From contig JAHBNG010000018.1 in NCBI GenBank assembly GCA_019217005.1, positions 97,005 to 161,004 of the forward strand: a DNA stretch of 64,000 nucleotides, read 5' to 3'. Positions 32,140-42,352 of the stretch are shown here, in pieces. The stretch is from Chloroflexi bacterium TSY. GTDB lineage: Bacteria > Chloroflexota > Anaerolineae > Caldilineales > Caldilineaceae. The notes under the pieces are model-generated. The model was given only the letters and a program-made list of their open reading frames with translations. It ran no database searches and was not told where the DNA came from. Both the position numbers and the translations under genes were made by a program. The number at the start of each line of letters is the position of its first letter. Position 1 is the stretch's first letter.

Positions 32140-32958
32140 TTAGTTGACTGTAACCTTTTCTCGATGTCTAAAATATCGAGATAGTCCTAAACTAAGAAGA
32201 AACAGCAGAAAACTCACGCCAAGTACAACTGGGTTCAAAGTAGGCAGTTCAGTCCCGAATTCACCCTGGATTGATGCGCCAAATAGAGCAAAAGAGATCG
32301 TTCCAGGGATAGCACCGATCATAGTGGCGAACAAAAATGCTTTCCAGTCGATACGCAAGAGTCCTCCTAAATAGTTGACCAGATCATACGGGATGAAGAC
32401 AAAGCGCATAATGAGAACAGTTTCAAAGCTGTTCGATCGCATACGCTTTGCGTAGCGCCGAATCAAGCCATCCTTTTCGTCATCCAGTAGATTGCCACCA
32501 AAATAGCGACCGATCATATAAGCCAACATAGCTGATAAATTACTTGCAACAATTGTCAACATAATCCCTAACAATGGGCCAAATAGATATCCACTGGCTA
32601 TGGTTAGCAGGGTGGCCGAAAAGAATATCAAGGGACGAAACGCATAAATCAAAATGAAAATGAGTGGTCCATAGGAGCTGCTACGCATCAAGTCGATCAG
32701 CTGACGAACTGATTCTAGAGGGGTTAGTTCGTTGATGCTGATATACCAGACATAAAGTCCAATGAATAAGACCCAAAGGACAAGTGCAACCAGCTTTTGC
32801 CAGTGGTTTTTTATAAGAGAGAGTACATCTCTGGATTGATCTGATTGGAAGGATTGGCTAGAATCTATTTTGTCAAGTTTCGTTGCTTCAGACCCACTCA
32901 ATGGCTGGTTCGTCTCGCTATTGTCCCGTTCATGTTGACTAGTTGCTGTTACCTGCAT
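32140..32958 (-). CDS. TVP38/TMEM64 (DedA-superfamily) membrane protein
   Basis: 272 residues with a polar N-terminal tail of about 50 residues, then five to six membrane segments. The signature region LTIASGYLFGPLLGIMLTIV followed by ASNLSAMLAYMIGRYFGG, then MRFVFIPYDLVNYLGGLLRI and GTISFALFGASIQG, is characteristic of SNARE-associated TVP38 proteins. Some DedA-type proteins act as lipid scramblases or transporters (established for relatives only). The pairing with the flavoprotein reductase downstream is a recurring neighbourhood, but MITE-C and R80 now separate them. The stop codon coincides with a MITE target duplication. Confidence 0.85.
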   Translation of the reverse strand: MQVTATSQHERDNSETNQPLSGSEATKLDKIDSSQSFQSDQSRDVLSLIKNHWQKLVALVLWVLFIGLYVWYISINELTPLESVRQLIDLMRSSSYGPLIFILIYAFRPLIFFSATLLTIASGYLFGPLLGIMLTIVASNLSAMLAYMIGRYFGGNLLDDEKDGLIRRYAKRMRSNSFETVLIMRFVFIPYDLVNYLGGLLRIDWKAFLFATMIGAIPGTISFALFGASIQGEFGTELPTLNPVVLGVSFLLFLLSLGLSRYFRHREKVTVN

Positions 32959-33175
32959 AGGATTTCCCTTAATTCTACTGATTATAAGCTGGTCGCTTTA
33001 TCTGATATTTCCACTGTGGATGTGATGAAAACGTAGATTCTTTGCCTCACTCACGAAAATCATATTGTAAGTGATCGAATACTCAGTTCTAAATGTCTGT
33101 ATCACACCCTGTATCAGATGAGGCTAACATCCAATTTCTTACCTATTGAAGCAGGGTCCTATGAAATCGAAATTG

Positions 33176-33230
33176 AATAAGTTGAACATGTCGTTTTCGA
33201 GTGCAGTGAAGGATTTATGTTCAACTTATT
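33176..33230. terminator. Long-loop inverted repeat downstream of the phosphatidyltransferase gene
   Basis: AATAAGTTGAACAT (33176-33189) and its perfect reverse complement (33217-33230) around a 27-base loop. No T tract, so a terminator role is tentative. The rest of 32959-33356 shows no gene. Confidence 0.4.
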
Positions 33231-33356
33231 TGATGTTCGTCGCTTTGGCTTTTTGCAACTGGGGGAGGCTAAAGACTCGCTCATCTCTCAAATGGCGTGG
33301 GGTAAGTCTTCGCATAGCGAGACATTGTTGTCAATTCGCATTTATGCTAGATGAGC

Positions 33357-33959
33357 CTAAAGATTGTAATAGGCCCACCAGACTCGTTGACTCGCTGTTA
33401 CGAGAACCAACACTGCCATGAGCCATAGCAGCGGAGCCAAGTAGCTGGGAAATAAGAAGAATAAGACGTAGAACAGAATGGTCTCTGCTCCTTCGATTAA
33501 ACCTGTTGGCATCTCCATACTGGTTAGACGAGCAGATGTCTGAATTTGCCGTTTTTCGATTAGTGCGGAGAGAGTCGACCATGAAAGTAGATTGAGTATA
33601 TACGACGAAAGAAGAACCAGTCCCCCCCAAAGATTTTCAGATGTTGGTAGGGCATAGATCAGTGCAATCGGAACAGCGAGATACACGATAAAATCCAGCA
33701 ATAAATCGAGATAGCCTCCAAAATCACTCTGTTTGTGGTGCACACGGGCAACCAATCCATCTAACCCGTCTAGCACACGATTGAGCAACCAAAGGAGTAG
33801 ACCAAGGCCAAATGCACCATTAATGGTTGCGGCTGCGCACAATAGTCCAACACCAAGCGCAACAAACGACACAACGTTCGGATGAATTGCGCTAAATAGT
33901 TGTTCGGCAACGGGAAGCATATATTTGTCTTTTTGTTCCCGCAATATACTGTCTCTCAT
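33357..33959 (-). CDS. CDP-alcohol phosphatidyltransferase family protein
   Basis: 200 residues, mostly membrane helices. The family motif DGLDGLVAR...SDFGGYLDLLLD fits D-x2-D-G-x2-A-R-x8-G-x3-D-x3-D exactly, so all catalytic aspartates are present. These enzymes move a phosphoalcohol from CDP-diacylglycerol or CDP-alcohol to an acceptor in phospholipid synthesis. The sequence does not tell which head group (inositol, glycerol or other). It is transcribed away from serS, separated by a hairpin at 34078-34118. The start at 33959 gives MRDSILREQKDKYMLP, a cytoplasmic start before the first helix. Confidence 0.88.
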   Translation of the reverse strand: MRDSILREQKDKYMLPVAEQLFSAIHPNVVSFVALGVGLLCAAATINGAFGLGLLLWLLNRVLDGLDGLVARVHHKQSDFGGYLDLLLDFIVYLAVPIALIYALPTSENLWGGLVLLSSYILNLLSWSTLSALIEKRQIQTSARLTSMEMPTGLIEGAETILFYVLFFLFPSYLAPLLWLMAVLVLVTASQRVWWAYYNL

Positions 33960-34077
33960 AAGAACGATGTCCTCCTGAAGTAATTGATACGCTGATGTGG
34001 TTTCTGCTACCCAAGTTATGAATCTTCCTGTTATAGATGGAGTAGGGGATTGTTTCTGTAAGCGCCTCTACAACGAA

Positions 34078-34118
34078 AATGAGTGATGAAAGCCCATTAC
34101 AAGCTTGCATCACTCATT
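34078..34118 (-). terminator. Terminator of serS
   Basis: Minus-strand AATGAGTGATG and CATCACTCATT (11-bp arms, 19-base loop), followed on that strand by TTTTCG. It lies 58 bp after the serS stop. Confidence 0.65.
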
Positions 34119-34175
34119 AATCTACTATATTTAGACAATTCAAAAAAATATCTGTGGCTCTTTTGGGTCGACGTC

Positions 34176-35465
34176 CTATTCTGGCCCTCGAATGGTATCG
34201 AGTCCACCCATATAGGGGCGTAAGACATCGGGTACAATAACCGAGCCATCTTCTTGTTGATAGTTCTCCAGAATTGCAATAATAATGCGAGGTAAGGCAA
34301 GCCCCGAGCCGTTCAACGTGCCCACATATTCAGGACGAGCCCCTTCTTTTGGTCTATATCTAATATTGGCACGGCGCGCTTGAAAATCCCGAAACCAGGA
34401 GCAGGAACTGACCTCCAACCATTCACCACAACCAGCAGCCCAGACCTCTAAATCATATTTAATGCAGGCCACAAAGGAGAGATCTCCAGTCGCAATCGCC
34501 AGGCGACGATAGGGCAAATTAAGTCGTTCGAGGAGTTCCTCGGCGTTACGCGTCATCGACTCTAACTCGTCACGTCCTGTATGCGGCTCTACCAACTTGA
34601 CCATTTCCACTTTCTGAAATTGATGCACACGTTTAATGCCGCGGACGTCACGCCCCGCGGAGACTTTTTCGCGTCGGAAGCAAGGTGTTGCTGCAACAAA
34701 ATAGTAAGGAAGTTCGCCCGCTTCGATAATTTCATCGCGATAGAGGTTCGTGATAGGAACTTCTGCCGTCGGAATCAGCCAAAAATCTTCTTCTGCATCC
34801 CGATAGAGCACATCTCCAAATTTGGGTAGATTTCCCGTGCCGACCATCACCTCTTTATGAACCATAAACGGTGGATAGATTTCCTCATATCCATGCTCAT
34901 TGATATGGACGTCAAGAAACCAATTGCTCAGCGCACGCTGGAGGCGCGCACCGGCTTTGCGCAATGTGTAAAATCGACTGCCCGAAAGTTTAACGCCGCG
35001 TTCAATATCGATAATGCCAAGCTTTTCGCCAAGATCCCAGTGAGGCTGCGGCTCAAAGTCAAACTCAGGAAAATCTCCCCAGCCAGAAATCGGAACATTT
35101 CCCTCTTCATCTTCCGCCACAGGGACATCAGGTTCCGGCGGATTGGGAATACGGAGCATGGCATCCATAAACTCGGTGTCTACCTGTCTCAATTTCTCAT
35201 CAATGTTCGAAATTTCGTCGCCAACCTGGCTCATACGCGCCTTCATTGCGTTTGCCTCATCAATCTTCTTTTCACGAAAGAGAAGCCCAATTTGTTTCGA
35301 ACCCTCGTTCCGTTCGGCGCGCAATGCTTCCACTTGTCCCAATAAGACCCGACGTTCTTCATCTAGCGAAAGTGCCCGCTCCCAAGGAGCATCTGTATCG
35401 TTCAATTTTTGCATTGCTTCTGCAAGTGCCTCGCGATTTTCTCGCATCCATTTAATATCAAGCAT
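34176..35465 (-). CDS. serS: Seryl-tRNA synthetase
   Basis: 429 residues, normal length. Charges tRNA-Ser using ATP. Residues 1-110 are the antiparallel coiled-coil arm that holds the long variable arm of tRNA-Ser (ALSLDEERRVLLGQVEALRA, MKARMSQVGDEISNIDEKLR). Class II motif 2 is seen in TPCFRREKVSAGRDVRGIKR and motif 3 in NGSGLALPRIIIAILENYQ. DIKWMRENREAL at the start is typical. A T-box leader controls it, and two tRNA-Ser genes lie 4 kb away on the same strand. Confidence 0.97.
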   Translation of the reverse strand: MLDIKWMRENREALAEAMQKLNDTDAPWERALSLDEERRVLLGQVEALRAERNEGSKQIGLLFREKKIDEANAMKARMSQVGDEISNIDEKLRQVDTEFMDAMLRIPNPPEPDVPVAEDEEGNVPISGWGDFPEFDFEPQPHWDLGEKLGIIDIERGVKLSGSRFYTLRKAGARLQRALSNWFLDVHINEHGYEEIYPPFMVHKEVMVGTGNLPKFGDVLYRDAEEDFWLIPTAEVPITNLYRDEIIEAGELPYYFVAATPCFRREKVSAGRDVRGIKRVHQFQKVEMVKLVEPHTGRDELESMTRNAEELLERLNLPYRRLAIATGDLSFVACIKYDLEVWAAGCGEWLEVSSCSWFRDFQARRANIRYRPKEGARPEYVGTLNGSGLALPRIIIAILENYQQEDGSVIVPDVLRPYMGGLDTIRGPE

Positions 35466-35534
35466 AATTTTCGCTCCTAGCTTTTATCACCATTTTCTAT
35501 ATCATAGTCGTTCCTATATGATTACCTGGAAAAC

Positions 35535-35800
35535 AAAAAATCCCTCTCGTCTGACTTATCGTCAGGACGAAAGGGATTCCGTGGTACCACCTGAATTCGC
35601 GGCTTTAAGCTTATCGACTCTTTCGCATTCTATCAGTACATTTCTCTATTGACACAAAATGTACTGCATAACAACTGCCGCCTCATTACACAATAACGGC
35701 GTGAACCGCCCAACCATTTCCTATTGGGAACTTCAGAGGTGCTTATTTCATCATCTTCCAACGTCTTACACCAACCGACGTCTCTCTGTAGAAAAGAACG
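35535..35800 (-). promoter_or_regulatory. T-box riboswitch in the serS leader
   Basis: Minus strand. The conserved T-box core CAGGTGGTACCACGG (35579-35593) sits in an antiterminator. It is followed by a long terminator hairpin (AATCCCTTTCGTC..GACGAGAGGGATT, about 35538-35577) and a T6 run. Upstream are the AGAGAG start of stem I (about 35790) and a loop region with CACCTCTGAAG, where UCU could be the Ser specifier (tentative). T-boxes sense uncharged tRNA; in this leader uncharged tRNA-Ser would allow serS transcription. A TTGACA box lies at about 35818-35823. Confidence 0.92.
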
Positions 35801-35964
35801 ATAAAATATTGGTCTCTGTCAATGTTTTTTTGCTAATAATATTTTACATTGCCTACTTTAGCACAGCATGATGGAGCTGTCAACCATAAAAATGAAGGTG
35901 GCTTTGGTCAATGATGGCTAACTCGAATATAGGCGATAGGCTCGATACCATCTTAGGCTCAACC

Positions 35965-36056
35965 GGAGTTCAGGGGGTAGACCGCTTTGGTTTCGATACG
36001 GCAATGCCACTCAACCGGTGCTAGCCAGTTTCGAGTTTGTTACCCCCCTGAATTCC
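35965..36056. repeat. Palindromic repeat with shared core (core-R), copy 1
   Basis: Arms GGAGTTCAGGGGGTA (35965-35979) and TACCCCCCTGAATTCC (36041-36056). The core GCTTTGGTTTCGATACG at 35984-36000 and CTCAACCGGTGCT after it recur at 59864-59900, where the arms are different. Confidence 0.65.
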
Positions 36057-36074
36057 CGAAGAGCCCTGTCCTTA

Positions 36075-37377
36075 GGCCAATCCAAAAAATAAAATATACG
36101 CGAGAAGGTGTTAAACTAGCTCTCCAAAAGGAGCAAAAATGACAATCTCGCCAGAAATGGTTGAAGTCTTGAAAGAGACGAAGGCCATGTTAAGTGGATA
36201 CGAAAGAAGGCACTTCATGGCCCAAACGGTCAAAACGATATGCGAAGGGAGTCCGACGAAAGCAGAACGAGAGTTGGGCTGGAATCGGGCGACGATAGCC
36301 AAAGCCCTGGAAGAACTAGAAGGCGGCTTCTGTTATGTCGACCAAAGCCACCGACGTGGTCGCAAAAAAGCCGAAGACCATATCCCCACTTTACTGGCCG
36401 ATATGGTTGAAATCGCCGATCAATTCAGCCAGACCGATCCCACCTTTCGAACCCCCCAATTGTACACTCGACTAACCGCCGCCGAAATGCGTACCCAGCT
36501 CATCGAGCAGAAAGGATACACAGATGAGGAATTGCCTGGCGAAGAGGCCATCCGCTTGAAGCTCAATGAGTTAGGCTATGGCTCAAACCGGGTCAAAAAA
36601 AGTCAACCAGTGAAAAAGATCCCAGAGACCGATGCGATCTTTGATAGAATTCATCAGATCAATCAAGAAGCGGATGCAGACGAGACGGTTCTGCGCCTCT
36701 CTTGGGATGCCAAAGCGACGATTTTACTTGACCGTTTCTCGAGAGAAGGGATAAGTCGAGTGGTTGTCAAAGCGCTCGATCATGACTTTCAAGATAAGAA
36801 GACCGAGAAAGTCACTCCTTTTGGCATTTACCTCCCTTCAACCAAGGAACTCTTTCTTTACTTGACTCAGTCGAAAGTGACTAGTGACTTTATTGTCGAC
36901 TGCCTGATTGATTTTTTGGGAAAGCGTACGTGAACACTTTCCTCACGTCAAGACCCTCGTGATCAATCAGGACAATGGTCCCGAAAATCATACCCGTCGG
37001 ACTCAGTTTATGTATCGTCTCACTCAGTTTGTTGAGCACTACCGTCTCTCTATTCAGCTCGCCTGCTACCCTCCTTATCACAGTAAATACAACCCCATCG
37101 AACGGGTTTGGGGCCATCTTGAAAAAACACTGGAACGGTTCTCTTCTCGATTCTCTTGAGACCGTTCTCAATTTTGCCCGTTCTTTTCGCTTTAACCAAC
37201 TACAACCCTTCGTTCACCTGAATTCCACTCTTTATGAGACCGGCATCAAACTCACTCAGAAAGAGATGGACCGTTTGGAACAACGCTTCCAACGTTTACC
37301 TGGTTTAGAAAAATGGTTTGTCCTTATTCCCCCTCTCCATTCTCTCGTTCGCGTATAATTATTTTTTTGGTTTAGCC
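36075..37377 (+). mobile_element. ISAzo13-like element, copy B (1,303 bp)
   Basis: Ends GGCCAATCCAAAAAATAA and the partner GGTTTAGCC, with TTA at 36072-36074 and 37378-37380. The right TTA is the (reverse-strand) TAA stop codon of the fasciclin-LysM gene, so the host gene was spared. Confidence 0.92.
36139..37358 (+). pseudogene. ISAzo13-like transposase, copy B, frameshifted
   Basis: Identical in most residues to the intact protein at 53402. The first 260 residues are open. A T6 run (five T in the intact copy) at about 36905 then shifts frame after DCLIDF, and an A6 run (five in the intact copy) near 37123 gives another +1 shift before HWNGSLLDSLE. The DDE centre (INQDNGPEN, YHSKYNPIERVWG) is therefore split over frames, and the protein is inactive. 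Confidence 0.88.
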
Positions 37378-39717
37378 TTATACAGTTGTGATCGTTACGA
37401 TAACCGAATCTGAATCTGTATCAGGTGTAATTTTAATACTAATACTGCCGTCAGAATTCGTAAATGTGAGTGAAGCGTTCTGATCGGTAACCACAGAGGT
37501 TTCAGTGGTATAGCCTAATCGTTCCATCTCCTGCTCATAAAATTCGGCTGCATCACTGATCGTGAATTCTGATTCATAAGAAACTGTCGCGTTTCCATCT
37601 TTGCTTGTACTGCTTAGGTTCGATGCATCCGTCAAAACGGGCACGTTATCTAGTGCGCCGGTCGAATCGCTTTCAGAAGATGAAGACGACGCGTTGGTAG
37701 AACTTTCAGTAGTTGAGCTTGCTGAACTTGATGGTGGTGAAATAACGCCATCAATTACATGTATAATCCCATTCGATGCTTCAATATCTGCGATCGTCAC
37801 ATTGACATCTGCGATCGTCACACTGTTGCCACTGGTACCAAACTGCACGGGGCTACCTTGTACGGTTTGTGCATTTAATCCATCAGACAACCTGGATGAT
37901 TCGAGCTTGCCTGGTATAACATGATAGAGCAGTACTGATGTGAGTTGGCCACCGGGATCATCTAACAATGCATCAAGTGCACCAGTGGGCAGGGAAGCAA
38001 ATGCCTGATCAGTTGGTGCAAAGAGGGTGAATGGTCCACTTCCTTTCAATGCATCAACAAGCCCTGCCGCTTCAATTGCGGCGACAAGTAGATTAAAGTC
38101 TTCACTATTCCGGGCAGTTTCGACAATGTCTACGAGATCAGAATCGCCTGTTTCATCAGTTGCCGTAGCGGTTGAACTACTTGATGATGACCCTGAAGTC
38201 GCTGTCGTGTTGCTGGTTGTCGTATTCGTTGCTGTGGACGAAGTTGTTGTCGAAGCATTCGATGTTGAGTTTGTTGTACCGCTTCCAACCGCCTGGATTT
38301 GTGCACGAGTTGGCAGATTCAAAACATCCCCAACTTCAATCCGATTACAGTCACTCAAATTGTTGAACGCACACAATTGACGCCAAAGGGAAACATCTCC
38401 ATAGACATCACGCGCAATTAAGCTAACTGTATCACCGCTCTGTATGGTATAGGTACCTCCGGGTTCTCCTGCTCGACCTGTTCCAGTTGTTGCGGCAGGT
38501 GCAGCAGCTGGTGTCGTCGTAGTGGTCGTAGTGGTCTGATTTTCATCAGTGCCATCGCTTGTTTGTACCACAGACACCGCAAGATTTTGGGCATTGTCAG
38601 TTTGCCCCGAATCATCAATCAAAATGCCGCCTTTTACACTCAATGTGTAAGATGCTGGAATTTCAGATGTATTCTGTACAAGAGCGACATATGCACCTTC
38701 ACCTGATGCATTGAAGTTTGCGACTCGTTCATTTTCGCGAAATCCTACACGTCGATTTCCTGCCGCAATCGCGATATCGGATTCACGCGTACTACCACCC
38801 AGCAAATTCAGATCTTGTTCGCGGATGACGAAATAATTCATGCGGCGTAATACTTCTTGTTGATCTTGTGGATCAATTGCCATCACGAGTTCGATATCTA
38901 CATCACGACCATTTGGTTCTAGGCCAATATAATGAACAGAATCCTTTACAGGAAGTTTACCGGATAGTTCAACCTCCCGCACTTCGACTGGGTCCGTCGA
39001 TACGGATATCGAAGGGGTTGTGTCGGACGAGGCGTTTGTTGATGATGGCGTTGACGAATCCACAGAGGCAACTGGCACAGCAGTGCTTTCCGTAGTCGTA
39101 TTTGCAGCTGAATCAGTAGACGTTTGTACTGCTGTCGTTTCATCTGAATCACTCGTGGATTCTTCTCCTGTCGAGGTTTCCTCTGTTGAGGTCGGCACGA
39201 CAGCAGGTGCTGTTGGATCCGTCACTTGACCGGAATCATCAACAATCGTTGCGTTCTCAACCGTCATTGTGTAACTGGCGTCTGTGGCAGAATCGTTAAA
39301 TGGAATGACTGTATAAGTCGTTTCGCCAAAAGCGTTAAAACTGGCATCCATCTGGTTATCCCCACCTTGATAGACATCATCGCCAGCCGCCAACGAAACA
39401 TCACGCGCCTGCCTACCACCCAGCACGTTATTGAGACCGACAGGATCCAACACCCAAAAACCAACACCGTTTGTTAGCGCATTTGGACGATCCCAATCTA
39501 CTTGAATTCGTACCTGCGCACCAGGAAAACTGGGAACAACGGCTAACCAATGTTTGTCAAATACACCACCCGTTAATGTTCCAGTAACTATTGTGGCCCG
39601 TAATTCTTGATTTTGAGCGCTGACTTTATTGGATTCCAGTAGCCAAGCAGGTGATGCAAGCAGCAAAGAAGCTACTAGAAACATTGTCAGCAGCCGCTGA
39701 TATTTCAGAAATAACAT
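37378..39717 (-). CDS. Exported fasciclin-LysM surface protein
   Basis: About 779 residues from the ATG at 39717, chosen over the upstream ATG at 39786 because GGAGGAG lies four bases before it and it gives a direct signal peptide (FLVASLLLASPAWLL). After cleavage follow two related beta-sandwich repeats (about 30-180 and 245-380; both contain LNNVLGG/LNLLGG, FNA(F/S)GE and ASYT(M/L)(T/S)V then IDDSGQ), each joined to Ser/Thr-rich linkers. Then come a LysM domain (YTIQSGDTVSLIARDVYGDV), a fasciclin domain ([33 protein letters not shown] pattern) and a C-terminal alpha-beta domain. LysM binds peptidoglycan or chitin-like glycans; fasciclin mediates adhesion. Likely a cell-surface adhesin. Confidence 0.85.
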   Translation of the reverse strand: MLFLKYQRLLTMFLVASLLLASPAWLLESNKVSAQNQELRATIVTGTLTGGVFDKHWLAVVPSFPGAQVRIQVDWDRPNALTNGVGFWVLDPVGLNNVLGGRQARDVSLAAGDDVYQGGDNQMDASFNAFGETTYTVIPFNDSATDASYTMTVENATIVDDSGQVTDPTAPAVVPTSTEETSTGEESTSDSDETTAVQTSTDSAANTTTESTAVPVASVDSSTPSSTNASSDTTPSISVSTDPVEVREVELSGKLPVKDSVHYIGLEPNGRDVDIELVMAIDPQDQQEVLRRMNYFVIREQDLNLLGGSTRESDIAIAAGNRRVGFRENERVANFNASGEGAYVALVQNTSEIPASYTLSVKGGILIDDSGQTDNAQNLAVSVVQTSDGTDENQTTTTTTTTPAAAPAATTGTGRAGEPGGTYTIQSGDTVSLIARDVYGDVSLWRQLCAFNNLSDCNRIEVGDVLNLPTRAQIQAVGSGTTNSTSNASTTTSSTATNTTTSNTTATSGSSSSSSTATATDETGDSDLVDIVETARNSEDFNLLVAAIEAAGLVDALKGSGPFTLFAPTDQAFASLPTGALDALLDDPGGQLTSVLLYHVIPGKLESSRLSDGLNAQTVQGSPVQFGTSGNSVTIADVNVTIADIEASNGIIHVIDGVISPPSSSASSTTESSTNASSSSSESDSTGALDNVPVLTDASNLSSTSKDGNATVSYESEFTISDAAEFYEQEMERLGYTTETSVVTDQNASLTFTNSDGSISIKITPDTDSDSVIVTITTV

Positions 39718-39906
39718 TTTCTCCTCCAGTCGACTATGAAGTCTGAGATTTTCTTTCTGCATTAATTTACTTCTACTTCTACTCATGAGTATTTTCTACA
39801 ATAAATACTTTGAATTCATTACAATATTGAATTGGTTTATTGACCGTATATATGCGTTTTTTAAAATTTCTTTCAGAGCAAATAAGGAATTTTTTCCTAC
39901 GTTTAG

Positions 39907-39987
39907 GAGAGTGTGTTCCAAAGTGTGTAAATGGAGCAGTTTTCTGACTGAGCAGTGTTCATTTGCATACTTTGTCGTACACACTCC
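39907..39987. repeat. R78 palindromic repeat, full copy
   Basis: GGAGAGTGTGTTCCAAAGTG on the left and GTCGTACACACTCC on the right, with the common CTGACTGAGCAGTG centre. Lies upstream of the fasciclin-LysM gene. Confidence 0.8.
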
Positions 39988-40075
39988 ATTTAGGAATGAG
40001 TCTATCGAGTTAATTACAATATTGTAATCTCATAGAGGCTGCAATGCTAATCTCATTTGAGCATTTGTAAGTATA

Positions 40076-40559
40076 CTTTACTTTCTGGTAAAAGAAAAGA
40101 GATGAGGTGAGAAATGTGACAAAAAGCGGTTAGCAGTTCATCCAAAAGGTAGAGAACCCAAAAAGGAGGAAGGAATGCTAACCGCGCCAGAAATAACTAT
40201 AGCAGTACTGATGAATGTATTGCAAGTAACGCCGATGGGAACAAACGTAAATGTAATGCGTCTGATGTGGGCAATGCTGAATGGGTCGTTTCTGAAAAGT
40301 CGAGGAGCAATCCATAGCGCATTGAAAGAAAGCGGGTTTGAAGATGAGGAGCTCCGGCGAAGCTGGTGGAGCTTTCGATATGGATCATGGGATATCACAA
40401 GTCTGCTGGGGTCGTGGCAAGAAGAAGTGGAAAGGGGAATGGGAGGCAAAAAAGTTAGAAGGGTACCGAGTGAAAAGCATAGATATCACAGGGTTCTGGC
40501 GACCGAAGCTGCAAGGGAAAGTGAACCGACTCTATAACTCAACGGCTCGTCGGGCATTT
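40076..40559 (+). mobile_element. 5' part of the 1.66-kb IS, truncated
   Basis: Begins with the terminal repeat CTTTACTTTCTGGTAAA and encodes the first 120 or so residues of the same transposase from 40175 (MLTAPEITIAVLMNVLQVTP). It stops at CGTCGGGCA. Here the G run has three bases and the frame is the original one. The right two thirds of the element are missing, and the join lies inside the Ig-like protein gene. Confidence 0.85.
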
Positions 40560-41676
40560 AAAGTTCCCAGCGAAGAAAATTTGGATCAACTGCCGTCCCG
40601 ACAAAATCAACAACACCACCTACCTCTTTGCCCGGAACGGGGTAGTGAATCCCATTTTGCAAATCGGTGGTTAGATTGCCTGAAACGTTCGGTTTTGCAT
40701 TTGCTATCTCCAGATTTCGTAAATGATATCGACGATAGTTGCCATCTTTAAACACAACCTGCAAACGTAGGTCATAAAATCCGTCTACCAAAGTCTTGGT
40801 ATTCAACACGTAGATAGAATCTTGCCAATGTTGTTCTTTTTTGCTCGTTAACAAACTCCACTCTTCTGCTCCGGTAAGGGAAACATAAAGTTCATATCGA
40901 TCAAACGTTTGATGACCAAAGTTATTCACTGTCGCAATAATGGGTATGTAACCTTGTAACAATGCTCCAGAAACTGGAGCATAAAAACCTTGACCTCCAG
41001 GAACGCGGATTCGAACATCAGGTGTCTCAGTTGGTGTCGGTGTGTTCGTGACTGGAATGAGTGTACCTTGTTCGTCGAATTGAGGTGTTGCTGTCGGTGG
41101 CATACGATTGCGTATTTCAAAACTGCGTACAAAAGCTTCATTATAATTGCTATTTTCAGAGATAGCCCGTAAACGTAAATCGTAAAAACCATCAGCAAAG
41201 CTAGTCGTATCCCATTGGAACAGTTCACCACCTCTTACAACCGGATAGTTGGTCATGAGCCACTGCCAACTCTCGCTCCCTGCGGACGCAATATGGATTT
41301 CATATCGTTGATAGGATTGAATCAAAGCAGTGCCGCTTATTACAACATTTGCAAATAAGACGTCGTTGTCCCGAGGATATGCAATATCAGCCACGATTCC
41401 TTTTGTCGGCGACGGTGACGGTGTAAGTGTGATTGTGGGTGTGTCTGTTGGTGGTCCTGTGGATTCTGGCTGCGGTTGAGTAGTAGGTGTGCTAACAGGC
41501 GTTGGAGTTGCAATACTACTTGTCAACGTACTTGTTGCCAGCGGAGAATCCTGATTTGATTGAGCAGATATTTCCTTTGCTTTTGCAAAATCATCCAGTA
41601 AAATCGATATGATGACGACAAAAAAAGCAAATCCAAAGAGCCCTATTGTCATCAACCGTCGGAGCACACGATTCAT
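40558..41676 (-). pseudogene. Membrane-anchored Ig-like repeat protein, 3'-truncated by an IS fragment
   Basis: The start at 41676 (MNRVLRRLMTIGLFGFAFFV) has AAGGAA nine bases upstream and yields an N-terminal signal anchor; an upstream ATG at 41745 is less likely. A Pro/Thr/Ser-rich linker follows, then two repeats of an Ig-like domain with YQRYEIHIAS / FDRYELYVSL and SFADGFYDLRLR / TLVDGFYDLRLQ. A third begins (VVDFVGTAVDPNFLRWEL) and is cut off by the IS fragment. The present product would end with a few IS-encoded residues. Probable exported structural or adhesive protein; the function is not known. Confidence 0.75.
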
Positions 41677-42352
41677 CTTTTCCTTCACATCATACATATT
41701 GATAAAGTTCAAACTTTTAGACAGACATTTCAAGCATCTACTCAACTGAGTTTAATGATTCACTTTTATGGCGCATTTATAACGCCCAATCTTGGAGCAT
41801 TCCTTGCGATGTAGACAAACCATGTTTTCGTCGCAATCGTAGTCTAGAAAATAAAACGTCCACGTCAGACAAATTGTTTCAATCTGAACCAACGCTCGTC
41901 CCACGACTATACTGCGTTTGTCTTGAGTCTTAAAGACGGCCAATTTTCGTATCTACCACAAATATAGTAAAGAGATTTTCGGTTCAATCAGTTGACAGTC
42001 ATAATCATAGACCACTCTGTAAAGTGATAAACCTGCTTCGATGAAAGTATGTCACTTTACAGGACGATTGGCATTTAGTGTTGATTTTTTTGTTGATCAG
42101 ATGAGAGTTAAAGTGAACTAAGTTTTCCCTGGTTGATGGTTGGGAGGAAGTGATTGCATTTGTGAATTATTGCGCAGATGGCTCCATATTTCGTTACAGA
42201 TCGATCTCTATGGTACACTTTCATAGATTCTGTACGAGCATATTAGAATATTTCTCGCAAAATTTGATTTCACAGATTTGTCTCAATGTCTCTTAGTAGG
42301 CGTGATTCAGTATATGTATAGAAAATATGAAGAATAAGACTCGGAGGATTCG
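41677..42352. other. Intergenic region, no gene seen
   Basis: About 675 bp between two divergent genes. Only short unsupported frames on both strands. Promoters of both neighbours must lie here. Confidence 0.5.
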
